Below the pieces are notes generated by a model. That model was not told the DNA's origin, did no database searches, and saw only the letters and a program-made list of their open reading frames with translations. Both the position numbers and the translations under genes were made by a program. From Candidatus Acidiflorens stordalenmirensis (GTDB taxonomy: Bacteria > Acidobacteriota > Terriglobia > Terriglobales > Acidobacteriaceae): a stretch of 64,000 nucleotides of DNA. Positions 28,470-37,566 of this stretch are shown piece by piece; position 1 is the stretch's first letter; the number at the start of each line of letters is the position of its first letter. Location of the stretch: positions 1-64,000 of the forward strand of contig PLIC01000233.1 of assembly GCA_003139995.1 (NCBI GenBank), written 5' to 3'.

Positions 28470-29807
28470 ATGGACTCGATAGGACGATTTGTTGCAGACG
28501 CAGTTCTCGGTATCGACACGCTTTGGGGTGGCGATGTCATGTGTCCCTCAGGCACGGGACGATTCATCGCCGACTCGTGGTTCTCGGATGAGCCGCTGCC
28601 CCCGGCTTACACGCATCCCACGGCGGCGCGCCTGCGAACCGCAGGCGGCGTTACCGGCAAGGACAGCACTGCCGTCGCGGACTATCTGCGCGAAATGGGA
28701 GTCGAGATCGTCCGCTCCATGGACGGCATCAACGTCGAGGCTCGACGCGTGGGTGGCTTGCGCGGCGCTTATCTCGAAGGCCTGAATATCTGCCTGACCA
28801 CGATGTGGGCACTCGCCATGGAAACTGCCGGCAAGGGCAGCCGCGTGCCTTATGAGGAGAGCGTCAAGGCATCCACCGGGCGCCCACCCGAGCCCAGCGA
28901 CCCGACGGCTAAGCGAGCCCGTGTTGCCGAATTGCTCGGCCGCGCAGGTTATTCAACCTCCAGTGCCGCCGGCCTGCTCGGAGCGGTCGATGCTTGGCGG
29001 CGGGATCGAGTGGTTCCGATGGCCTCGGTTCGTGCTCTCAGCACGGCGATGATCGCCCACTTTGATCGCCTGAGCGCGGCCAACTTGCTGCCCTATCTTC
29101 CCCAGGATCTCTCGTCCGTGCCTCGGGCCAATATTGAATTCCTACCCATTAAGGACGCATGGTTTTCGGGCTCGATGAACTACATCGGTCGAGCGCGGAA
29201 CGCAGATGGCAGTCCGAAATACGAAGCGACTTATGAAATTAACGCCTCGTTGCAAATCTCCGTACCGGAGTTCGAGCAATTGGTGAGCCACGAAGTCGTG
29301 CCCGGGCACGTTACAACCTTTGCCTACTTGCAGGATCTCTATGTGCACGGGAAAGCCAGCTTCGAAGCCACGGTATTGACCATGAACACCCGCGCGGCCA
29401 CGCTGTTCGAGGGACTCGCGAACAATGCCATTCTCATCGCTCATGGCGTAACCGAAATCGAGCAACTACCCGACGAAGATTTGCAGATCGGCGTGCTGCT
29501 GGCTCTGTTGCAGGATGATGCCAAGAACCAATCGTCATATCTGACCTGGGGTGAAAAAATGCAGCGCGAGAAAGTGGCTGCCGTTCTTCGCAGGGATTTC
29601 CTGGTCACCGAAGAGCGCGCCGACAAGCTTTCTGGCGCCTGGGGCCAACATCCGCTACTCGGCCGAATGTATCTTCCGGCTTATCGGGCAGGAACCGAGC
29701 GAGTCGCACAATTGCGGCGCATCCACCCGGCGAATCGCATTCTGCCGGCAATCTACGGCTGCTCTGGGTTAGTTGATATCGTGACCATCGACGAGATGTT
29801 GAAGTGA
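28470..29807 (+). CDS. DUF885-like putative metallopeptidase
   Basis: SHEVVPGHVTTFAYL has the HExxxGH pattern followed by F.EG.A; starts 13 bp after the OPT gene. Confidence 0.55.
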   Translation: MDSIGRFVADAVLGIDTLWGGDVMCPSGTGRFIADSWFSDEPLPPAYTHPTAARLRTAGGVTGKDSTAVADYLREMGVEIVRSMDGINVEARRVGGLRGAYLEGLNICLTTMWALAMETAGKGSRVPYEESVKASTGRPPEPSDPTAKRARVAELLGRAGYSTSSAAGLLGAVDAWRRDRVVPMASVRALSTAMIAHFDRLSAANLLPYLPQDLSSVPRANIEFLPIKDAWFSGSMNYIGRARNADGSPKYEATYEINASLQISVPEFEQLVSHEVVPGHVTTFAYLQDLYVHGKASFEATVLTMNTRAATLFEGLANNAILIAHGVTEIEQLPDEDLQIGVLLALLQDDAKNQSSYLTWGEKMQREKVAAVLRRDFLVTEERADKLSGAWGQHPLLGRMYLPAYRAGTERVAQLRRIHPANRILPAIYGCSGLVDIVTIDEMLK

Positions 29808-29913
29808 GAGTAACGCAGGCCAGTTCCGCCGGTGGAGTCATAGATCTCCAGATTTAATGGACAGGGAGAACAAGCATCCATTTCAGACGAGCGAAACGGC
29901 TGGACGAGCGTCT

Positions 29914-30294
29914 CTAATTGCGCTTGGCCACTGGGAGCGGCACGGCGAATCGGTCGATCCTGGCGGCAAAACCGCCGCCCACATTCATGAATGCGCAGCG
30001 GAAGCCCGCTTGCTCGGCCAGTCGCGGGTCTCGTCTGGTGACGGTGGCAGCATTCCCGAAGGGATACCCAAAGGCCCACACGGTCTGCCCCAGAACTTTC
30101 TCAAGAACACTCCGGCTTTCGGAGATTTCCCGCCAAGCCATGTCCTCGGGCGCCCGCGCGAGAATCGGGTGGGAGAGAGAATGAGCGCCGACACTCATTC
30201 CCGCAGCGGCCAGTTGCCGCAACCCGGCTACGTCAAGAGTAAGAAATCTGGCAGGAACTCCATAACCAGCCCGTCCCAGGGTACTTGTACTCAC
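29914..30294 (-). pseudogene. Truncated polysaccharide deacetylase (NodB-like), C-terminal part
   Basis: VPARFLTLDVAGLRQLAAAGMSVGAHSLSHPILARAPEDMAWREISESRSVLEKVLGQTVWAFGYPFGN; N-terminal TFDDG catalytic segment absent. Confidence 0.7.
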
Positions 30295-30347
30295 GCTTTT
30301 GCATGATTTGGCCGATGTAGTCTCCGACAGATCACCAAGGAGGCCGA

Positions 30348-31593
30348 GTGTATCGACGAATCGTCGGACTGGTTTTTGCCTGTTTCTGCGCGGGCCAACT
30401 CACGTTACAGGCGGAAGACTTCAAACTCTTTGACCGCGACGTGGAAATACACGGATTCGCATCGCAAGGGTTTGTCTACACCAACACCAACAATTGGCTG
30501 ACGATGAACACCAATCAAGGCAGCGCCGCCTTCACGGACTTCGGGGGGCAACGTGTCCACCAGCGTCACCGATAAGCTCCGGGTCGGAGCGCAGCTCTAC
30601 GACCGCAACCTTGGCCAACTCGGGCAGTACCACCCCTCCCTGGACTGGGCGGTCGCGGATTATCGCTTCAAGAGTTGGTTCGGCGTTCGTGGGGGCAAAG
30701 TCAAAACCACCCTGGGCTTATATAACGACACGCAGGACCTGGATTTTCTCCGCACCTTTGCACTGCTTCCGCAAAGCGTTTATCCGACGGATCTCCGCGA
30801 CGCCACGATTGCTCACCTGGGCGGTGATGTTTACGGCAGTTTGTCACTCAAGCACCGTCTCGGCGGTCTCGCCTATACGGCCTATGCCGGACATCGCAGT
30901 GACAGCATCTATGGCGGAGTCGCGTACCTCGCTGCTCAGTACCAAGTCTACTTCTCGAGCTATGGGGGGTTACAGTATGGCGGCGATCTTCGATGGAACA
31001 CCCCGTTGAAGGGTCTGTTGATCGGAATATCCCGAATGAATGAGGACGTTACTGGCAAGGCGAAAGCCATAAATCCCCTCAACCCGGGCGCTGGGTTCGT
31101 TCCTTACTCCGCGATTTCGAAGGCAGACTGGGCTGACCAATTCTACGGAGAGTACACGGCGGGGAAACTGCGGATCGATTCGGAGTATCGCCGCTTTGTA
31201 CACGATGAACAGGATCAAACTGCCGACATTGTCCTGGTCGAGATCTACGACGACGTTCGCGGCTGGTACGTCTCGGGATCCTATCGAGTTACAAAACGGC
31301 TTGCACTTGGCTACTACTACTCCCGCTATTCGGTAACCAGCGTTGCAGGCGGTCTTCTCGCTCCCTATGCCCCTCACCAAACTGACACCAGTCTGCCCGC
31401 CAATCACGTCTACGACAAGGTCATATCCGCGCGAGTTGACCTGAGAAGATGCTGGAACGTGAAAGTGGAAGGTCACTTCATGAACGGCTACGAGTACAGC
31501 AGCTATCCGAACGGGTTTTACCCCCAAGTTAACCCCCAGGGCTTCAAGCCCAACACAAACGCTTTGGTGGTTAAGACCGGGTTCAATTTCTAG
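30348..31593 (+). pseudogene. Porin-like outer membrane protein, split by a frameshift at a G6 run
   Basis: 30348-30575: signal peptide + DVEIHGFASQGFVYTNTNNW...FTDFGG. 30553-31593: ...NVSTSVTDKLRVGAQLYDRNLGQLGQY...LVVKTGFNF. Frame changes at GGGGGG 30543-30548; five Gs would join them. Confidence 0.8.
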
Positions 31594-31622
31594 CTGAGAG
31601 AGGGACGCAAAGGAGAACACTG

Positions 31623-32303
31623 ATGAAATGTCCGAAAGTGCTCCTGCTCGCCGCCGGATTGACGATCTTCGCCTCGGTGGATTCCGTTGCGGGCGATGTC
31701 AAGGTGATTGCCAATGCAAGTGTGAAAGCAGACACGATCTCTGCCGCCGATCTGAAACGCGTGTTTCTGGAGGAGAAGAGCTCGCTCGACGGTTCGCATG
31801 TGGAACCCCTACTCGAGAAGGAGGGGCGGGCCCACGAAGCCTTCCTGCAAGAGTACCTCGGCATGAGCGAAGATGATCTGCAGTCGTACTACCAAACGCT
31901 GTTGTTCACGGGCAGAGGCTTTATGCCGAAGGTGCTTGGATCTGATGCCGAGGTCGTGGCTTATGTGGCCCGGACGCAAGGCGCGATTGGATATGTGAGT
32001 AGCGCAGCCAGCGCGGAGGGTGTGAAGACACTCGCCATCGGGGTTCCCAGCAGCAACGCCGAAAGAAAGCTGATTACGCGGGTCGAGCCGGATTATCCGG
32101 ACACGCTGAAGCGGCTTAACATTGGCGGAACGGTACGCTTGCGGGTATCCATTTCGGCGAAGGGGAACGTGGAGGATGTCGAACTGCTGGGAGGCAACCC
32201 GATTCTCGGCGAGTCGGCCGCAGCCGCAGTGAAAAAATGGGTATACGCCGCTGGCAGGTCGCGGACTATCGCGGAGGTTAGCATCCTGTTTGATGGGCGC
32301 TAA
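31623..32303 (+). CDS. PstS-like substrate-binding domain fused to a TonB C-terminal domain
   Basis: GDVKVIANASVKADTISAADLKRVFLEEKSSL...EVVAYVARTQGAIGYVSS (short PBP-like) then RVEPDYPDTLKRLNIGGTVRLRVSISAKGNVEDVELLGGNPILGESAAAAVKKW (TonB_C). Confidence 0.8.
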   Translation: MKCPKVLLLAAGLTIFASVDSVAGDVKVIANASVKADTISAADLKRVFLEEKSSLDGSHVEPLLEKEGRAHEAFLQEYLGMSEDDLQSYYQTLLFTGRGFMPKVLGSDAEVVAYVARTQGAIGYVSSAASAEGVKTLAIGVPSSNAERKLITRVEPDYPDTLKRLNIGGTVRLRVSISAKGNVEDVELLGGNPILGESAAAAVKKWVYAAGRSRTIAEVSILFDGR

Positions 32304-32511
32304 TGAGACTTGGGAAAAGTTCCAGAATTTTAGAGGTATCGAGAATTAGCCGGCCCATTGTCCCGAACAAGTCCGGTATCTTCAGCAACTATCTATCGGC
32401 AGCGATCTCCGCTGACAGCATGCACACGTTCCACAATTGCGCTGACGACGGCGAACAGATGCTGCAAAGTCCCCCTCTTCACTCAGGGAAGCAACCCTCT
32501 GCTTTTCCATT

Positions 32512-32531
32512 GCAACTAAAGAATTAGTTAC
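32512..32531. promoter_or_regulatory. Candidate BlaI operator upstream of blaI
   Basis: GCAACTAA-AGAA-TTAGTTAC; core CAACTA-N6-TAGTTA immediately before the TTG start at 32535. Confidence 0.65.
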
Positions 32532-32534
32532 CTT

Positions 32535-32972
32535 TTGACGCGTGAAGCGTCTAAGGGTCGAGGAGGGCCGCCAGTGCCGCCGAGACAATCAGGAACTTTG
32601 ACCGAAGCCGAGCTGCGAATCATGAATGTGCTCTGGGGGAAGGGATCGGGCACGGTCCAGCAAGTTCTTGATTCTATTACTGAAAAGCCTGTCTTGGCCT
32701 ACAACTCGGTTTTGACCACGATCCGTGTACTGGAGCGAAAGGGCTATTTGAAACACTTAAAGGATGGACGCGCGCACGTCTTTACACCTGTGGTCGGGCG
32801 AAAAGAGGCAACGCGCTCGGAAATCCGGCACCTCGTGAGTCGTTTTTTCAAGAACTCTCATGAGCAACTGGTCTTGAACCTCCTCGAGGACCAGGGCATC
32901 GGGCCGGAGGAAATCGGTCGCCTCCGGCAGATGCTGATTCAGAACGACACGATTCGGAAGGACGCAAAATGA
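32535..32972 (+). CDS. blaI: BlaI/MecI/CopY family transcriptional repressor
   Basis: LTEAELRIMNVLWGKGSGTVQQVLDSITEKPVLAYNSVLTTIRVLERKGYLKHLKDGRAHVF winged helix; 4-bp overlap with downstream M56 gene. Confidence 0.9.
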   Translation: MTREASKGRGGPPVPPRQSGTLTEAELRIMNVLWGKGSGTVQQVLDSITEKPVLAYNSVLTTIRVLERKGYLKHLKDGRAHVFTPVVGRKEATRSEIRHLVSRFFKNSHEQLVLNLLEDQGIGPEEIGRLRQMLIQNDTIRKDAK

Positions 32973-34429
32973 GCTGGCTTCCCCTACAGACAGTGGCGCA
33001 GACCTCGGTCGAGCGCATTCTCAACGCGCTTCCCGAAGGATTTCTGATCGCGCTCTTTGCCTGGGCATTACTGCGCGTTTTGCGAAGGCAAAATTCGGGA
33101 ACGCGATTTGCCGTCTGGTTCCTGGCATTGCTGACCGTCGTTGCGCTTCCTGTGCTGGGCGGTTTTGGCGAAGGGCGGGTGCTGATGGCGGCAGGGATGT
33201 CGGCGGCGATGTCATGGGGTACGTTGCGGGGAAGCGTGATGCCGGCAATCACCGTACCCGGTCGCTGGGCGCTTTTTGTCTTCTTTGCCTGGGCTCTGGG
33301 GGTGGGGGCGGCGATGCTGCGTTTGGCGGCTGGGTTTTGGCGCCTGCGCCAGTTGCGCCAGAGTTGCACTCCGATCGTCGCCGCAGATCTCGATCCGGCG
33401 GTGCGAAAAACGGTGGATGCAATTGGCGCGTCCGTGACGATCGCTACGTCAGAGTGCGTGCGCGTGCCTGCCGCCATCGGCTTTTGGAAGCGGACGATTG
33501 TCCTGCCCGCCTGGGCGGTGCGAGAACTGCCGCCGAACGATCTCAACGTCATCCTATTGCACGAATTCGCACACCTGCGGCGCTGGGACGACTGGACAAA
33601 TCTCATTCAGAAAATCGTGCGCGCTTTATTCTTCTTTCATCCAGCGGTGTGGTGGATTGAGAACCGGCTCTCGGTGGAACGCGAGATGGCTTGCGACGAT
33701 GCCGTGCTGGCCGAAACTGCCAACCCGCACGGATACGCCACTTGTCTGGTCTCGCTGCTGGAAAAGAGTCTTGCGCATCGTCCAGCGCACAGGCGATGGT
33801 CGATGGTCCAGGCAGCTGTCAATCGGGCCCGCGAGGCTTCGCTGCGGCTGGCGCGGATTCTCGATACAAACCGACCCGTAGCCACGCGAGTCTGGAAACC
33901 GGCGCTGGGCATGGTCGCCGCTTTTTCCATCGTCTGCCTGATGGTGCTGCCGCGCGCACCCCAGTTCGTCGCGTTTGATCGCGGCATGCTGGACAGTAAC
34001 TCCGATCACGGGTATTCGGCTGTGGTCAGCCAGTCTTCGTTGGAGTCTTCGTCGTTCCAGTCTTCGTTTCGAACGACGGCGGTAATTCCCGGCGCGTTGC
34101 GGACTGGCGATTCGTCATCGCTGGGGACGACTGCCAAAAGAACGACTGCCAAGGTTGTCCATGCGCACGCCGTTGTTGCACACCAGGCTGCTCCGGTGCG
34201 GGTAATCGCTGCCCGATTGAACGCGACGCCAGCGCGCGACCGAGTCGTCGCGATCAACGCAAGCGCGGATCGGGAGATCGTGCCGGAATTTCGAACGCTG
34301 GTCTTCATTGAAGCCACGCAGTACGTGACTTCCGATTCGTCGGTGTGGAGCGTCCAGGTGTGGCGTGTGACGTTGGTGAGAGCGGTCCCCGACCGGTTGG
34401 CGAGGGTGCCTGTCGCCAATTCGATTTAG
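32969..34429 (+). CDS. BlaR1/MecR1-like M56 family metallopeptidase
   Basis: LHEFAHLRRWDDWTNLIQKIVRALFFFHPAVWWIENRLSVEREMACDDAV; HExxH, N-terminal TM segments. Confidence 0.9.
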   Translation: MSWLPLQTVAQTSVERILNALPEGFLIALFAWALLRVLRRQNSGTRFAVWFLALLTVVALPVLGGFGEGRVLMAAGMSAAMSWGTLRGSVMPAITVPGRWALFVFFAWALGVGAAMLRLAAGFWRLRQLRQSCTPIVAADLDPAVRKTVDAIGASVTIATSECVRVPAAIGFWKRTIVLPAWAVRELPPNDLNVILLHEFAHLRRWDDWTNLIQKIVRALFFFHPAVWWIENRLSVEREMACDDAVLAETANPHGYATCLVSLLEKSLAHRPAHRRWSMVQAAVNRAREASLRLARILDTNRPVATRVWKPALGMVAAFSIVCLMVLPRAPQFVAFDRGMLDSNSDHGYSAVVSQSSLESSSFQSSFRTTAVIPGALRTGDSSSLGTTAKRTTAKVVHAHAVVAHQAAPVRVIAARLNATPARDRVVAINASADREIVPEFRTLVFIEATQYVTSDSSVWSVQVWRVTLVRAVPDRLARVPVANSI

Positions 34430-34444
34430 CGGGCAAATTTTTTT

Positions 34445-34471
34445 GCAACTAACAACTAGATATTTAGTTGC
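34445..34471. promoter_or_regulatory. Candidate BlaI operator upstream of htrA
   Basis: GCAACTAACAACTAGATATTTAGTTGC; core CAACTA(34453)-N6-TAGTTG(34470) has the same layout as the blaI site, plus an extra GCAACTAA half-site. Confidence 0.65.
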
Positions 34472-34501
34472 CCATACTTCGTAGCACAAGGAGAAGAGAA
34501 A

Positions 34502-36034
34502 ATGAAGATGTGGATAGAACGTTGTAAAGCAGTGGTGACCAGGCGTCTATTAGTGGCCTTGGTAGCCGTGGTGGCAGTTGGGTCAGTGGCGACGTTCAAC
34601 TTTACGAAGTCTGCAAAGGCAGCGGTGACGGCTCCGGCCGCGGCGCCGCTTGATGACAACAGTGTCGGAGCGCTCCTCACGCTCGACCGCGCCATGGAAA
34701 CCCTGGCGGCACGGGTTACACCGGCGGTCGTCAATGTTACGGTTGTGTCGAAGTCCAACCCGCAGCAGAGCGGTCTGGAAGGTATGCCCGACATGCAGCA
34801 ATTCTCTGGCCCGGGCAATCCTTTCGGTCGTCAGTTCAACATGCCGTCACAGCCTCAGAACAGGATGGAACACGGGTTAGGCAGCGGCGTAATCATCTCG
34901 CCCGACGGATATATCGTCACTAACAACCATGTTATCGATGGAGCTGTCGACATTCGCGTCACCATGAGTAACCGGGAGGTGCTGCCAGCTAAGTTGGTAG
35001 GCGCCGACCCGCTGACAGACCTCGCTGTTATCAAGGTTAATGCAACTAACTTACCGAGCGTTCCTTGGGGTAACTCGGCCGGCCTGCACGCTGGACAGAC
35101 GGTGCTGGCCTTTGGGAATCCGTACGGGTACCGCTTCACGGTGACGCGCGGCATTATCAGCGCGCTGAACCGTCCCAATCCTGACGCAAGTGATCGCCGC
35201 AAGCCGGGCGAGTTCATCCAGACCGACGCCGCCATCAATCCCGGCAATTCCGGCGGAGCGCTCGTTGACGCTCGCGGCGAGCTTATCGGAATCAACACCT
35301 TCCTGATTTCATCCTCGGGATCGTTCTCAGGAATGGGTTTTGCGATTCCTTCCCAGATTGTCCAGCATACCGTGGAGGCACTGATTCGGGACGGCAAAGT
35401 AACTCACGCGTTCATCGGAATTCAGATCTCCGACGTTACTCCCGACAACGCGAAGTTTTTCCAGATGAATAAGGCTGAGGGAGCGGTGGTCAGCGAGGTC
35501 GAGCCGGACACGCCCGGAGCGAAGGCGGGCCTGCGCACCGGAGACGTGATTACCGAACTCGACGGAAAGCCCGTGACCGACGCCGGACAATTGCAAATGA
35601 CGGTCGGACAAAAGCGGCCGGGTGACACGATCCATCTACTGGTGGTGCGTGACAGCAAACCGACGAGCATTCCAGTGACGCTCGAAGCGCTGGGCGGCGG
35701 CAAGGGCGCCGAGACCGCCGCCGGCGAACACGGGAAGGGGCGTTGGGGGCTGAGTCTCGCTGACCTGACCCCGGACGTCCGGGATGAACTGCAAGCGCAA
35801 TCTCAAAGAACAGTTCACGGCGCCATTGTGGAGGACGTCCAGCCCGGCAGCCCGGCCGACAATGCGGGCTTGCAGCGTGGGGACGTCATCGTGGAAGTGA
35901 ACCGGCACGCGGTGAAATCCGCGGCCGACGTGGCGCAGGTGTTATCGAGCGTGCCGAACGGTCAGGATGCGCTGGTGCTGGTGTGGTCGAACGGGGGCAG
36001 CACATTCCGTGTGTTGCATCCGCCGCAGGGCTAG
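34502..36034 (+). CDS. Do/HtrA family serine endopeptidase with two PDZ domains
   Basis: TNNHVIDGA, DPLTDLAVIKV, INPGNSGGALVD triad motifs; two PDZ-like regions. Confidence 0.95.
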   Translation: MKMWIERCKAVVTRRLLVALVAVVAVGSVATFNFTKSAKAAVTAPAAAPLDDNSVGALLTLDRAMETLAARVTPAVVNVTVVSKSNPQQSGLEGMPDMQQFSGPGNPFGRQFNMPSQPQNRMEHGLGSGVIISPDGYIVTNNHVIDGAVDIRVTMSNREVLPAKLVGADPLTDLAVIKVNATNLPSVPWGNSAGLHAGQTVLAFGNPYGYRFTVTRGIISALNRPNPDASDRRKPGEFIQTDAAINPGNSGGALVDARGELIGINTFLISSSGSFSGMGFAIPSQIVQHTVEALIRDGKVTHAFIGIQISDVTPDNAKFFQMNKAEGAVVSEVEPDTPGAKAGLRTGDVITELDGKPVTDAGQLQMTVGQKRPGDTIHLLVVRDSKPTSIPVTLEALGGGKGAETAAGEHGKGRWGLSLADLTPDVRDELQAQSQRTVHGAIVEDVQPGSPADNAGLQRGDVIVEVNRHAVKSAADVAQVLSSVPNGQDALVLVWSNGGSTFRVLHPPQG

Positions 36035-36180
36035 CGCGCCCAGGTTAGCGCAAATAGTTCGCGCAAATGACCAGTTGCGCGCTGTGTTCACCCAGCATCG
36101 AGTTGGGTGCGACGCAGCGCGCATTTTCTTCGTCACGCCACGTAATTGTTGGTGACTGCGCTGCCAACTTTGGCTTAGGG

Positions 36181-37164
36181 CTACCAGCGGTCTTGCACCA
36201 GCGGACGAATCTTTTCGTCATAGATGCGCCGTACCCCTGTCATTACCTCGTCTGTGAGGGGCGGCAGGTCCGACGCGCGGCAGTTTTCCGCAACCTGCTC
36301 CGCGCGCTTGCCGCCAGGAATGGCGCAGGTCACTGCGTCGAACATGAGGATCCAGCGCAGGGCGAACTGACTCATCGAGACGCCGGTGGGTAAGAGCGCT
36401 CGCATCTCTTCAACCGCCTCCAGTCCGACGTTGTAATCCACGCCGGAAAATGTTTCTCCCACATCAAAGGCTTGCCCCTGGCGATTGAAATTCCGGTGGT
36501 CATCTGCCGCGAAGGTGGAACCGCGGCGGAATTTACCCGTCAGCAGGCCGCTGGCGAGCGGCACACGGGCGAGGATGCCTACCCGCTTCTGTTTGGCTCG
36601 CGCGAAGAACTGGTCCGCCGGCCGCTGGCGGAAACAGTTGAAAATGATCTGCACTGTCTGGACGTTGGGAAACTCTACTGCCTTGCGCGCTTCTTCGATC
36701 TTCTCGACGCTCACACCGTAATAGCGAATCTTGCCCGCCCGCACTAGGTCATCGAGTGTCCCGAAGACCTCGGGCCGGTCATACAGCGCGCTCGGCGGGC
36801 AATGAAGTTGCAGCAGATCGAGGCTGTCGGTCGAAAGATTCCGCAAACTATCTTCGACCCACATGGTCAGGTTCTGGCGGCTGTATCCTTCCACCGTCTG
36901 GCGCGGCAGACGGCGTCCAGCTTTCGTGGCAACCACAATCTCGCCCTTTTCGCTCTTCTTAAGTTGAGCAACTAGGCGTTCGCTGCGGCCATCGCCATAC
37001 ACGTCTGCGGTATCGATAAAATTTACCCCGCAATCGACGGCTTGGTGCAGCGCAGTGAGAGATTCGTCGTCCGAAACGGTGCCCCATGCGCCGCCGATGG
37101 CCCACGCGCCAAAGCTGATGTCCGAGACCTTCCAACCGGTGCGCCCAAGTTGACGGTATTTCAT
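36181..37164 (-). CDS. Aldo/keto reductase
   Basis: MKYRQLGRTGWKVSDISFGAWAIGG...FIDTADVYGDGRSE...LLQLHCPP; ORF extends to 37290, Met at 37164 likely. Confidence 0.92.
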   Translation of the reverse strand: MKYRQLGRTGWKVSDISFGAWAIGGAWGTVSDDESLTALHQAVDCGVNFIDTADVYGDGRSERLVAQLKKSEKGEIVVATKAGRRLPRQTVEGYSRQNLTMWVEDSLRNLSTDSLDLLQLHCPPSALYDRPEVFGTLDDLVRAGKIRYYGVSVEKIEEARKAVEFPNVQTVQIIFNCFRQRPADQFFARAKQKRVGILARVPLASGLLTGKFRRGSTFAADDHRNFNRQGQAFDVGETFSGVDYNVGLEAVEEMRALLPTGVSMSQFALRWILMFDAVTCAIPGGKRAEQVAENCRASDLPPLTDEVMTGVRRIYDEKIRPLVQDRW

Positions 37165-37566
37165 TGTCTCCTCTTCTCCTCTGCAGAACAGATCAGGTTC
37201 CGCTCTCGACCCGGAACCACGACCCGGAAGTATGCCTCCCAAAGTGTAACTCGACGGTATAGCGTGCTGGTCAGAAACCGTCGCCGTCATCGCCCGCTAA
37301 TGCATTCCATCAACAATTCGAATTGGACTCAGCGCGAACGGGATATTAAGGTCTTTTGCTTCGGCCCCATATCGGGAATAGCGCAAGCGCAAAGCAAATT
37401 TGGCCATCCGATCCGCACCGTGGTAATCGGCAATCCACTGCCTATGTGGGGCAGTTCCGTTTTCATCCGATAGAATGGCTTAGGAGGATGGTTTTTTCTA
37501 ACCGTCTTCGCATTGCTCGGTCGGTTGCTGGATGGCCGGTTGCAAGGCCTAAGGAATTTTGGACAA

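Noticed and set aside
35045-35058. GCAACTAACTTACC inside htrA as a further BlaI half-site
   Set aside because: Only one arm present and located within coding sequence; likely chance.
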